DNA from: Chloroflexota bacterium
GTDB taxonomy: Bacteria > Chloroflexota > Dehalococcoidia > Lucifugimonadales > Lucifugimonadaceae
Direction: 5' to 3'
Length of the DNA stretch: 5,141 nt
NCBI GenBank assembly: GCA_009837685.1
Contig: VXTA01000210.1
Coordinates: 1 to 5,141, forward strand
Part shown: positions 1 to 5,141 of the stretch, piece by piece
How positions within the stretch are numbered: the stretch's first letter is position 1
Layout: each line of letters starts with the position of its first letter
Program-made: the position numbers and the translations under genes
The notes under the pieces: generated by a model
What the model was told of the DNA's origin: nothing
Database searches by the model: none
Seen by the model: the letters and a program-made list of their open reading frames with translations, nothing else

Positions 1-283
1 GAGCGAATAGAGCTAGGCCTATAGCCAATGCGTCAGTGATCATGTGCCCGGCATCGGCCAACAGGGCGAGTGAGCCCGACAAGATGCCGCCGATGACCTC
101 GGCGATCATGAAACTGCTGATCAGGAAGAAAGAGATCCACAGGCTTCGCCGACCGGCTTCCCGATAGTCGTGGGAGTGATCGGAATGGTCATGATGCCCG
201 TGATCGCCGTGGTCATGAACGTGGCCCGAATGGTCATGCCGATGAGAACCCGACTCTTCGTCGGATGTTCGTCTTTCAGTCAT
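1..283 (-). CDS. Cation diffusion facilitator (CzcD/ZitB-type zinc exporter), 5' part only
   Basis: This is the first 94 codons of an inner-membrane metal/proton antiporter that would export Zn2+ (possibly Co2+ or Cd2+) from the cytoplasm. The rest lies beyond the left edge. Residues 14-38 hold twelve histidines alternating with Asp, Gly and Ser, the cytoplasmic metal-binding tail common in CzcD/ZitB-type proteins. A hydrophobic first membrane segment runs about 47-68. The second begins near 71 with [16 protein letters not shown], the family signature; its H80 and D84 match the His-Asp half of the transport site, and His at this place is associated with zinc preference in the family. The ATG at 283 is chosen because AGGCGA lies 7 nt upstream and the His-rich tail follows at once. 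The upstream neighbour on the same strand is a Fur-family regulator, separated by 335 bp, so this gene probably has its own promoter. Family assignment is confident; the exact metal is inference. Confidence 0.93.
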   Translation of the reverse strand, partial: MTERRTSDEESGSHRHDHSGHVHDHGDHGHHDHSDHSHDYREAGRRSLWISFFLISSFMIAEVIGGILSGSLALLADAGHMITDALAIGLALFA

Positions 284-342
284 GATCGTTTCGCCTAGAG
301 CCGTCTGAGATTGGATCGCCCTCGCCGCATGAATAAAAGAAT

Positions 343-373
343 TGTATATTGACTCTGGAATTTGCACAGCCAA
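343..373 (-). promoter_or_regulatory. Candidate promoter of the CDF exporter
   Basis: Read on the minus strand, TTGGCT (368-373) is followed 19 bp later by TATACA (343-348), about 60 bp before the exporter ATG. Both hexamers resemble sigma-70 type boxes, but the 19-bp spacing is longer than the optimal 17. The call rests on matching by eye only, and AT-rich DNA gives such matches by chance. Confidence 0.3.
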
Positions 374-474
374 GATTTAGCATGGCATGACACGCAAATG
401 TCCCCACATTGCCTAACTACCATTTATCGAGATTCAGTATCTATTGATGTGTGTGCTAGGCGGAGTTTCGACAG

Positions 475-533
475 TATATCTCAATGTTTTTCCGTTACAT
501 CGATATAATATCTCAAATGCTTTTACGGCAACA
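475..533. repeat. Two tandem imperfect direct repeats, period 32-33 bp
   Basis: The unit at 475-500 reads ATATCTCAA, then TG, a T-run, CCG and ACAT. The unit at 507-533 repeats ATATCTCAA, then ATG, a T-run, ACGG and ACAT. The ATATCTCAA cores begin at 476 and 508, 32 bp apart, and the closing ACAT copies end at 500 and 533. Roughly four of five positions agree. A weaker relative (CAGTATCTATTGATG, from 435) may be a third, diverged copy, compared with CAGTATATCTCAATG from 472. A period close to three helical turns upstream of the exporter would suit paired regulator sites, but a simple local duplication is equally possible. Confidence 0.5.
502..512. promoter_or_regulatory. AT-rich palindrome GATAT-A-ATATC, possible metalloregulator operator
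   Basis: GATATAATATC is a perfect 5-1-5 inverted repeat lying at the junction of the two tandem repeats, between the fur gene and the exporter start. Fur-family operators are AT-rich inverted repeats of NAT-type triplets arranged around a single base, so the shape is compatible with a half-length Fur/Zur-like site. It matches no full 19-bp consensus, and such a palindrome can occur by chance in DNA this AT-rich. Confidence 0.25.
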
Positions 534-618
534 TTAAGTTGTTTCTTCTCGAAACCAGCAACCCTGATCTTAATTGAAAAGGGAAGGCTCGATTAAAGAA
601 AGGTTTAGTAGTGATATC

Positions 619-1086
619 TTACTCAGGATCGGTCGCAACACACCGCGGGCAAACATCGTAAACCTCTATCCGATGGTCGATGATTTCCCCCATCACGCCT
701 TCCACTGACAAACTCAAAGCCTTGATCGCGCGTTCGATTGCTTCTGCGTTGAAGTACCGGACGGCGGTGCAGACCGTGCATACCGCGTGGTGGTGGTGAG
801 GCGGTATGTTCGCAGCTCCCGGTTCGTGATCCAAGTCTGCTGAGACACTGTATGCCATCTCATCGCCGGGCATCACCACCTTGCAGATAATGTCTGCATC
901 CTGCAAGATCTTGAGGGTGCGGTAAACCGTTGCCCGACCAATGTGAGGTAGCTCGCCACACACATCCTCGGCGGTGAACGTCCGAGGCACTTGCGAGATG
1001 CAGTCGATGATTTCGCGTCGCGGAGCAGTGACTCGAGCGTTCCGCTCAAGCAACGCCGTGACTATCGAATCGGGTGTGCGCGGCAT
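619..1086 (-). CDS. Fur-family metal-responsive transcriptional regulator (Fur/Zur type)
   Basis: This is a 155-residue cytoplasmic dimeric repressor of the ferric/zinc uptake regulator family, at the family's usual length. The N-terminal winged helix covers about 5-80, with T20-APRR and the recognition helix GRATVYRTLKIL (50-61). The C-terminal half carries metal ligands: PHHHH at 96-100, C103-x-x-C106, H138 and C146-x-x-C149. The two CxxC pairs are the structural zinc site of the family; the His cluster and H138 belong to the sensing site. The stretch from 83 to 96 (DLDHEPGAANIPP) looks longer than in typical members. Whether it senses Zn, Fe, Mn or peroxide cannot be read from sequence; the zinc-type exporter downstream favours Zur-like. 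The ATG sits 2 bp after the E1 beta stop, with GGAGG 7 nt upstream, so it is the last gene of the E1 operon. The family call is firm; the effector is inference. Confidence 0.95.
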   Translation of the reverse strand: MPRTPDSIVTALLERNARVTAPRREIIDCISQVPRTFTAEDVCGELPHIGRATVYRTLKILQDADIICKVVMPGDEMAYSVSADLDHEPGAANIPPHHHHAVCTVCTAVRYFNAEAIERAIKALSLSVEGVMGEIIDHRIEVYDVCPRCVATDPE

Positions 1087-1088
1087 GT

Positions 1089-2063
1089 TTAATCCTCCAA
1101 AGTGGCGCGCACCGCGTCGGAGATCTTTTCCGACGACGGGTATACCAAGCGCTCAAGCACCGGGGTGTACGGGATGTGAACCTGCTCAGCGGCCACTTTC
1201 ATGATGGGCGCCTGAAGGTCCCAGAAACCCTCCTGCGACACGATTGACGCGATTTCAGATGCGGCGCTGCATACTTTGTGCGCCGGGTCGGCTACCACCA
1301 ATCTGCCGGTCTTGGCAACCGATTCCAAGATCGCATCCTTGTCCAACGGAACCAAGGTGCGCGGATCAATGACTTCCACTGATACTCCCTCGTCCTCCAA
1401 CTCCTCCGCCGACCGCAGCGCCATCGGCACCGCGCCCGCGATCGCCACGACGGTGACATCAGTCCCGGATCGTGGCACGTCCGCCACTCCGAAGGGAACC
1501 AATGCAGCATCGCCCTCTTCAACCTCGCCTGAAGCACCGCCCAAAGTCCCGTCCTCGAAAGCGATGCACGGATCATTGTCTCGAATCGCTGTCTTCAATA
1601 GGCCTTTGGCATCGCGCGGTGTCGCTGGAACGAGAATTTTGAACCCCGGCATGTTCATGAACATCGGGTACGAGCGGTCCGAGTGGTGCGCTGCTGAGCC
1701 TCCGCCGTAGAACATCGTGGCTCGGTACACCACCGGCAACGTCGCCTGCCCGCCGAACATGTACCGCATCTTCGCCGCTTGGCTCACCAACTGGTCCATA
1801 GCGACCCACATGAAACTGGTCAGCGTCTCCACGATGGGGCGCATCCCTACCAGAGAGGCTCCGATCGCAGCCCCGAAGAAACCGTTCTCGGACAACGGAG
1901 TGTCGAGTACGCGGTTCTCGCCGAATTGATCCAACAGCCCTGCGGTCGCGCCATAAACGGAGCGGCGAATGTCCTCGCCCATGATGAAGACGCTTTGGTC
2001 ACGCTCCATCTCCTCGATGATCGCCTGATTGATAGCCTCTACGTAGATCGCGTTGGATGCCAT
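1089..2063 (-). CDS. 2-oxoacid dehydrogenase E1 component, beta subunit (pyruvate/acetoin type)
   Basis: This 324-residue protein is the beta half of a heterotetrameric, thiamine-pyrophosphate-dependent E1. With the alpha subunit it decarboxylates a 2-oxoacid (or cleaves acetoin) and passes the acyl group to a lipoyl E2. The length is standard. The pyrimidine-binding domain shows GED (29-31), DTPLSENGFFGAAIG (54-68) with E59 as the expected TPP-activating glutamate, and AAHHSDRS (124-131) with the active-site histidine. It continues with MPGFKILVPATPRDAKGLL (138-156). The C-terminal transketolase-like domain includes IDPRTLVPLD and ends in the family pattern HIPYTPVLERLVYPSSEKI. The position before MPGF, often His in relatives (as in AHIPGLK), is Asn here. 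The ATG at 2063 lacks a clear ribosome binding site, but the N-terminus aligns with the family. It lies 49 bp after E1 alpha and 2 bp before fur. The substrate is not resolvable from this sequence. Confidence 0.95.
   Translation of the reverse strand: MASNAIYVEAINQAIIEEMERDQSVFIMGEDIRRSVYGATAGLLDQFGENRVLDTPLSENGFFGAAIGASLVGMRPIVETLTSFMWVAMDQLVSQAAKMRYMFGGQATLPVVYRATMFYGGGSAAHHSDRSYPMFMNMPGFKILVPATPRDAKGLLKTAIRDNDPCIAFEDGTLGGASGEVEEGDAALVPFGVADVPRSGTDVTVVAIAGAVPMALRSAEELEDEGVSVEVIDPRTLVPLDKDAILESVAKTGRLVVADPAHKVCSAASEIASIVSQEGFWDLQAPIMKVAAEQVHIPYTPVLERLVYPSSEKISDAVRATLED
1094..1098 (-). promoter_or_regulatory. Shine-Dalgarno of fur, inside the E1 beta 3' end
   Basis: On the minus strand GGAGG lies 7 nt before the fur ATG and falls within the last sense codons (Leu-Glu-Asp) of E1 beta. 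Ribosomes ending E1 beta would therefore cover the fur initiation site, which indicates translational coupling and fixes the fur start at 1086. Confidence 0.8.
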
Positions 2064-2112
2064 GTTGGGGTGCTTTCGTAGTAGTTGGGTTGAGTTTCAA
2101 GCTGATAGGCGG

Positions 2113-3105
2113 TTACGGAGCGGGAATCGGATCCGCCCACATGTCATCGAACAGTTCCTCCGGTTCCGGATACGGGCTGTTTCGGGCGAACTCTACTGCC
2201 TCCTCGACCTCCGCCTCTTTCGCTTTTGATATAGCGTCGCACTCCTCTTGAGTAAGGATACCCTGCGAAGTGAGAGTTCGTTCCAAGACGTCGATCGGAT
2301 CGCGCTCGCGCCACTCATCGATCTGGTCCTGCGTGCGATACTCGCCCCGTCGCACCCGACCCAGTCCGAGCGAGTGCTCCTCGTAACGATAAGTCAGCGC
2401 CTCAATCAACGTCGGACCTTCACCAGCCCTACCTCGCGCCACCGCTTCGCGAGTCGCCTCGTACATCGCAACCGCATCCTGACCATCCACCAACACGCCC
2501 GGCATGTCGTACGCCGCCGCACGGTCCGAGATGTGCTCCACCGATACCGAGTCGTGATACGAAGTCGTCACCGCGAACTGGTTGTTCTCGCAAAGGAAGA
2601 TCACCGGCAGCTGCCACAGCGCCGCAAGGTTCATCGACTCATGACACGCCCCTTGGTTCGACGCGCCGTCGCCGAAAAAGACCATTGACACAAAATCCTC
2701 GCCCCTGCACTTGGCCGCCAGCGCTGCGCCGGGCGCAACCGGACCTGAGGACGCCACGATACCCGACTCTCCTAAGATTCCAATCGAGAAGTCCGCTAGA
2801 TGCATCGATCCGCCCTTGCCCTTGCAGTAGCCATCGACTCGACCGTAGAGCTCCGCCATCGCCCGCTTCACGCTACCGCCCTTGGCGAGCGGATGCCCAT
2901 GCGAGCGGTGATTCCCGGCTATGTAGTCGGTGTCCTTGAGCGCCGCGCAAGCCCCAACTGCTACTGCCTCCTCGCCAATATAGGGATGGGCCGCTCCAGT
3001 GAACTCGCCCGCGGAGTGAACTTCCATCACGCGCACCTCGAAATGACGTATCAACCACATCCGCTCCAGCATCTGCACCAGGATTTCCTTGCTGACGTTC
3101 TCCAA
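2113..3105 (-). CDS. 2-oxoacid dehydrogenase E1 component, alpha subunit (AcoA/PdhA-like)
   Basis: This 330-residue alpha subunit binds the diphosphate and Mg2+ of TPP. It shows the diagnostic GDG at 145-147 and NN at 174-175 (the GDG-x26-NN TPP motif), the HRSHGH segment at 66-71, and KGKGGSMHLAD at 95-105. The overall pattern resembles AcoA and PdhA. The loop usually reading HSxSDP is EEHSLGLGRVRRGEY (242-256): the invariant His244 is kept, but the SDP part is replaced. The start is TTG at 3105, supported by GGGAG 8 nt upstream; the first downstream ATG (codon 12) would cut into the conserved first helix. It is the first gene of the operon with E1 beta and fur, divergent from obg. No E2 (lipoyl acyltransferase) or E3 (lipoamide dehydrogenase) gene lies between or after the E1 genes here. 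Pyruvate, acetoin or branched-chain oxoacid are all possible substrates. Confidence 0.95.
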   Translation of the reverse strand: MENVSKEILVQMLERMWLIRHFEVRVMEVHSAGEFTGAAHPYIGEEAVAVGACAALKDTDYIAGNHRSHGHPLAKGGSVKRAMAELYGRVDGYCKGKGGSMHLADFSIGILGESGIVASSGPVAPGAALAAKCRGEDFVSMVFFGDGASNQGACHESMNLAALWQLPVIFLCENNQFAVTTSYHDSVSVEHISDRAAAYDMPGVLVDGQDAVAMYEATREAVARGRAGEGPTLIEALTYRYEEHSLGLGRVRRGEYRTQDQIDEWRERDPIDVLERTLTSQGILTQEECDAISKAKEAEVEEAVEFARNSPYPEPEELFDDMWADPIPAP

Positions 3106-3113
3106 CTCTGATA

Positions 3114-3118
3114 CTCCC
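3114..3118 (-). promoter_or_regulatory. Shine-Dalgarno deciding the TTG start of E1 alpha
   Basis: On the minus strand GGGAG precedes the TTG codon at 3105 by 8 nt. No in-frame ATG or GTG lies just upstream, so this site selects the rarer TTG as the initiation codon. Confidence 0.65.
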
Positions 3119-3156
3119 GTTGTCTGGAAATTAACCGACGACCCAATTCCGCAATT

Positions 3157-3168
3157 CGGTTTGAACCG
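3157..3168. promoter_or_regulatory. Inverted repeat CGGTT-TG-AACCG, possible operator before E1 alpha
   Basis: Five-base arms flank a 2-bp spacer about 50 bp upstream of the E1 alpha start. On the minus strand TAAGAT (3178-3183) could be a -10 box just upstream of it, with no good -35 partner, which would place this palindrome near the transcription start. Two near-identical octamers, CAATTCCG and CAATTCGG, sit back to back at 3144-3159 and overlap its left arm. The regulator is unknown and the call is by eye only. Confidence 0.25.
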
Positions 3169-3206
3169 CGTTGCCCTATCTTATTTCATAAACTCGCACA
3201 CCACAC

Positions 3207-3233
3207 GTCATTCCGGTGAAAGCCGGAATCCAG
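3207..3233. repeat. REP/dRS3-like intergenic palindromic repeat
   Basis: GTC-ATTCCGG (arm at 3210-3216), the 6-nt loop TGAAAG and CCGGAAT (arm at 3223-3229), followed by CCAG, form a 7-bp hairpin. The 20-bp core fits the ATTCC(C/G)-N-(C/G)GGAAT design of dRS3-like and related small palindromic repeats, which are scattered through intergenic DNA of many bacteria. In translation these give the well-known spurious peptides of the RHSGESRNP and VIPAKAGIQ kind, and the frame here reads exactly RHSGESRNP. Only one copy is in the window, upstream of two divergent genes, so a terminator role is unlikely. Repetition elsewhere in the genome is inferred. Confidence 0.7.
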
Positions 3234-3280
3234 AGGGGCAGCGCAGCAGCACCACAGGCCGAACTCGAATCTACCCCGTT

Positions 3281-3286
3281 TAGAAT
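3281..3286 (+). promoter_or_regulatory. -10 box of a leaderless obg promoter
   Basis: TAGAAT differs from TATAAT at one base and ends 6 bp before the obg ATG. Transcription normally starts about 7 bp after the last base of the -10 box, which falls on the A of the ATG at 3293. No Shine-Dalgarno-like sequence precedes the ATG, and no convincing -35 hexamer is seen. The two facts together suggest an mRNA without a 5' leader. Confidence 0.55.
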
Positions 3287-3292
3287 CACCAC

Positions 3293-4624
3293 ATGATCGA
3301 TGAAGCGACGGTTGAAGCCAGAGCTGGCAACGGTGGAAACGGCTTGGTAACCTTCCTCAGGGAAGCGTTGCGCCCTCTAGGCGGACCAGCCGGTGGTAAC
3401 GGCGGCAACGGCGGATCTGTCACCTTGGTTGCTGACGCTTCATTGAATACGCTGCTGAAGTTCCGCTGGCGACGCCACTTCATCGCCAAAAACGGCGGCA
3501 ACGGCGCAAGAAACAAGCGTCACGGGGCCAACGGAGAAAGTGTCGATGTCACCGTCCCCGTCGGAACCGAAGTCTGGCGCATCGGCGACCGCGCTGGCGA
3601 ACCCGAAATCTTCCTCGGCGATCTCGTGCACCCGGGTCAGCGCCTCGAAGTCGCAAAAGGCGGCCGAGGCGGTCTAGGCAACGCTGCATTCGTAACAGCC
3701 GTCAACCGCGAACCCCTCCTCGCCGAGGCCGGAGAAGCAGGCGAGACCGTCAAGTTGAGACTGAATCTCAAGATCCTGGCCGATGTCGGACTGGTGGGAA
3801 TGCCCAATGCCGGCAAGTCCAGCCTCCTCACCGCAATCAGCGCCGCACGACCAAAGATCGCCGACTACCCCTTCACCACACTCGAACCCGTACTCGGCAT
3901 TGTCGAACACGGAATCGACGCATTCGCGGCGGTTGACATCCCAGGCCTCATCGAAGGCGCATCCGACGGCATCGGACTAGGCCACGAGTTCCTCAAACAC
4001 ATGCAACGCACACGCTTGCTGGTTCACGTCGTCGATGGCAGTGAAGGCGAACCCGGAGAGCGGATACGCGCCATCAATCAAGAGCTCGACGCATTCGATC
4101 CCAAGCTCGCGCAGACACCGCAAATCGTCGCCGTCAACAAGCTCGACCTCGAAGAAGTCGAACTGCTCCGCAATGAGATCGAGGAAGAGGTGCGTGAAGC
4201 GGTCGGAGAAGATACGCCAGTACATTTCATCTCGGCTGCCACCCGCCGCGGCATCGACGACCTAGTCGCAGCCATCTCCTACCGTCTGGCAGACATCAGG
4301 AAACAAGACACCGTCGCGAACGAAGCAACACAAGTGCCGTATTTCCAAGACGGCCGCGATCCCCTCGACGACGACAACCTACCCGTATTCCAACCGCGCA
4401 TGGCCGACACAAGGATGGTGGTGCGTACCGCCGCCGACTCCTACCGCATCGTCTACGACAGAGCAGTGCGCTTGGCTCTCGGTTCAAACCTCGACAACTG
4501 GGACGCATTGGTGCAGTACCACCAGCGCTTGGAACGGATGAACGTCACCACCGCCCTCCGCCGAGCGGGCGCCAAGAACGGCGACGTGATTCTCGTCGGC
4601 GAGTGGGAGTTCGAGTGGCAATGA
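3293..4624 (+). CDS. obg: Obg/CgtA family GTPase, ribosome assembly factor
   Basis: This 443-residue essential-type GTPase acts on the 50S subunit during late ribosome assembly and in growth and stress control. The N-terminal glycine-rich Obg fold covers about 1-158, with repeats such as GNGGNG and GGPAGGNGGNGG. The G domain runs about 159-335: G1 GMPNAGKSS (169-177), G2 threonines in PFTTLEP (193-199), G3 DIPGLIEGAS (215-224), G4 NKLD (282-285) and G5 SAA (314-316). The C-terminal OCT domain covers about 365-443, shown by YRIVYDRAVRL, LDNWDALVQYHQRLERMNV and the closing GDVILVGEWEFEW. All catalytic motifs are intact. Several positions that are usually Asp in the glycine-rich loops are Asn here (PAGGNGGNGG versus the common PDGGDGG). 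The start is fixed by family alignment (MIDEATVEARAGNGG) and the -10 box placed for a leaderless message. Its TGA overlaps the nadD ATG, so the two form an operon. Confidence 0.98.
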   Translation: MIDEATVEARAGNGGNGLVTFLREALRPLGGPAGGNGGNGGSVTLVADASLNTLLKFRWRRHFIAKNGGNGARNKRHGANGESVDVTVPVGTEVWRIGDRAGEPEIFLGDLVHPGQRLEVAKGGRGGLGNAAFVTAVNREPLLAEAGEAGETVKLRLNLKILADVGLVGMPNAGKSSLLTAISAARPKIADYPFTTLEPVLGIVEHGIDAFAAVDIPGLIEGASDGIGLGHEFLKHMQRTRLLVHVVDGSEGEPGERIRAINQELDAFDPKLAQTPQIVAVNKLDLEEVELLRNEIEEEVREAVGEDTPVHFISAATRRGIDDLVAAISYRLADIRKQDTVANEATQVPYFQDGRDPLDDDNLPVFQPRMADTRMVVRTAADSYRIVYDRAVRLALGSNLDNWDALVQYHQRLERMNVTTALRRAGAKNGDVILVGEWEFEWQ

Positions 4625-5141
4625 GCCCGCGGCGCGTCGTCGTGTTCGGCGGGACCTTCGACCCCATCCACAACGGACACATCGCGATCGCCAAATGTCT
4701 GTGCGACGAACTAGACGCTAATTCCGTCATCATGGTCCCTACCGGACGTCCATGGCTTCGTCCCGACGCTCCAGTAGCCGCGCCACAGGATCGACTGCGA
4801 ATGGTTGAACTGGCCGTCGAAAACGAGGATCGGATCGAGGTCTCAGACGTTGATATCGTGCGAGACAAGACGACCTACTCGATCGACACCATCCAAGACC
4901 TCCGATTCCAATACGGTACTGACTGCGAATTCATCTTAGCCATCGGCGCTGACGCGGTCCCTGATCTCCGCCAGTGGCACCGATACGACCAACTCATCAA
5001 AGAGTGCGCCTTTGCAGTCGTCGAACGCCCCGGCTCTCCTTTAGACGACGCGACATTACTACCCAAGAACACGTCCGTGATTCGAGGCCCTATGTTCAAC
5101 ATCAGCGCTTCAGAAATACGTTCGATGATCGACAAAGGCGA
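4621..5141 (+). CDS. nadD: Nicotinate-nucleotide adenylyltransferase, 3' end outside window
   Basis: This cytoplasmic enzyme joins nicotinate mononucleotide and ATP to give deamido-NAD+ and pyrophosphate, the penultimate step of NAD synthesis. The 173 codons present cover most of the usual 190-220. Nucleotidyltransferase motifs are in order: GGTFDPIHNGH (10-20) with the HxGH ATP-binding site (H17, H20), TYSIDT (85-90), IGADAVPDLRQWHRYD (108-123) and ISASEIR (161-167), equivalent to the ISSTxIR motif. After the first strand the loop reads PTGRPWLRPD (40-49) where many NadD proteins have a PPHK-like loop. The ATG lies inside the obg stop (ATGA overlap). GGGAG 11 nt upstream is rather distant, so initiation probably depends on re-initiation after obg. 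Pairing of obg with nadD is known in several bacterial lineages and has no direct metabolic logic beyond shared housekeeping. Truncation at the right is only the window edge. Confidence 0.96.
   Translation, partial: MSPRRVVVFGGTFDPIHNGHIAIAKCLCDELDANSVIMVPTGRPWLRPDAPVAAPQDRLRMVELAVENEDRIEVSDVDIVRDKTTYSIDTIQDLRFQYGTDCEFILAIGADAVPDLRQWHRYDQLIKECAFAVVERPGSPLDDATLLPKNTSVIRGPMFNISASEIRSMIDKG

Larger units (their letters stand above)
284..618. other. AT-rich intergenic region between fur and the CDF exporter
   Basis: These 335 bp hold no convincing gene. The base composition is clearly richer in A and T than the flanking genes. The region contains the presumed promoter and leader of the CDF exporter (minus strand), a tandem imperfect repeat (475-533), a short AT-rich palindrome (502-512), and the 3' end of the fur transcript. 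No GC-rich hairpin followed by a T-run is visible downstream of fur on the minus strand, so read-through from fur towards the exporter is possible. The longest open stretch seen by eye is a 36-codon frame on the plus strand without a ribosome binding site, which I do not regard as a gene. Confidence 0.7.

Noticed and set aside
398..508. 36-codon open frame on the plus strand within the intergenic region
   Set aside because: It has no ribosome binding site and no recognisable motif, overlaps the repeat region, and is of a length expected by chance.
504..509. Perfect TATAAT on the plus strand
   Set aside because: No plus-strand gene follows until obg, about 2.8 kb away, and no -35 partner is seen. 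It is better explained as part of the GATATAATATC palindrome.
475..533. CRISPR-like array
   Set aside because: Only two imperfect copies exist, with almost no spacer between them and no cas genes in the window.
538..562. Hairpin GTTTC-TTCTC-GAAAC as a terminator for fur
   Set aside because: The 5-bp stem is AT-rich and no T-run follows on the minus strand, so it does not look like an intrinsic terminator.
1276..1710. 144-codon plus-strand open frame opposite E1 beta
   Set aside because: It is antisense to a well-supported conserved gene, and its Ser/Thr/Pro-rich composition is that of a shadow frame in GC-rich DNA.
2248..2688. 146-codon plus-strand open frame opposite E1 alpha
   Set aside because: Its Arg/His-rich composition is typical of the complement of a real coding frame, and the E1 alpha TPP motifs lie on the opposite strand.
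3089..3283. 64-codon plus-strand open frame ahead of obg
   Set aside because: The peptide is the translation of the intergenic palindrome (RHSGESRNP type) plus promoter DNA, a known source of false gene calls.

Overview
The window is ordinary bacterial chromosome, moderately GC-rich in its genes and visibly AT-rich in its one long gene-free stretch. No rRNA, tRNA, transposase, phage gene or CRISPR array is visible. The lineage cannot be fixed without a marker gene. The obg gene overlapping nadD directly, a NadD that reads PTGRPWLRP where many bacteria have a PPHK-type loop, and an obg start that looks leaderless are together compatible with Chloroflexota (SAR202/Dehalococcoidia-like) or an actinobacterial relative. 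This is inference from memory of family sequences and is held loosely.

Left part, all on the minus strand: a three-gene block reads E1 alpha (3105 to 2113), E1 beta (2063 to 1089), then a Fur-family metalloregulator (1086 to 619). The two E1 genes encode the thiamine-pyrophosphate decarboxylase halves of a pyruvate/acetoin/branched-chain 2-oxoacid dehydrogenase type complex. The E2 and E3 genes are not in the window. The regulator starts 2 bp after the E1 beta stop, and its ribosome binding site lies inside the last E1 beta codons, so the two are probably translationally coupled. Next comes a 335-bp AT-rich gap with tandem imperfect repeats. After it, still on the minus strand, is the 5' part of a cation diffusion facilitator (zinc/cobalt exporter) with a histidine-rich N-terminus, cut by the window edge. 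A metal-sensing regulator ahead of a zinc-type exporter suggests a metal-homeostasis link.

Right part, plus strand: a 187-bp divergent intergenic region carries a REP/dRS3-like palindrome (ATTCCGG, 6-nt loop, CCGGAAT). It is followed by obg (ribosome-assembly GTPase with N-terminal Obg, G and C-terminal OCT domains) and nadD (NAD biosynthesis, cut at the right edge), which overlap by the four bases ATGA. A TAGAAT box ends exactly 6 bp before the obg ATG and there is no Shine-Dalgarno sequence, which points to a leaderless mRNA.

No clearly novel multi-gene system is visible. The observations most worth following are the Fur gene coupled to the E1 operon, the repeats between fur and the exporter, the leaderless obg promoter and the unusual active-site loop of E1 alpha.
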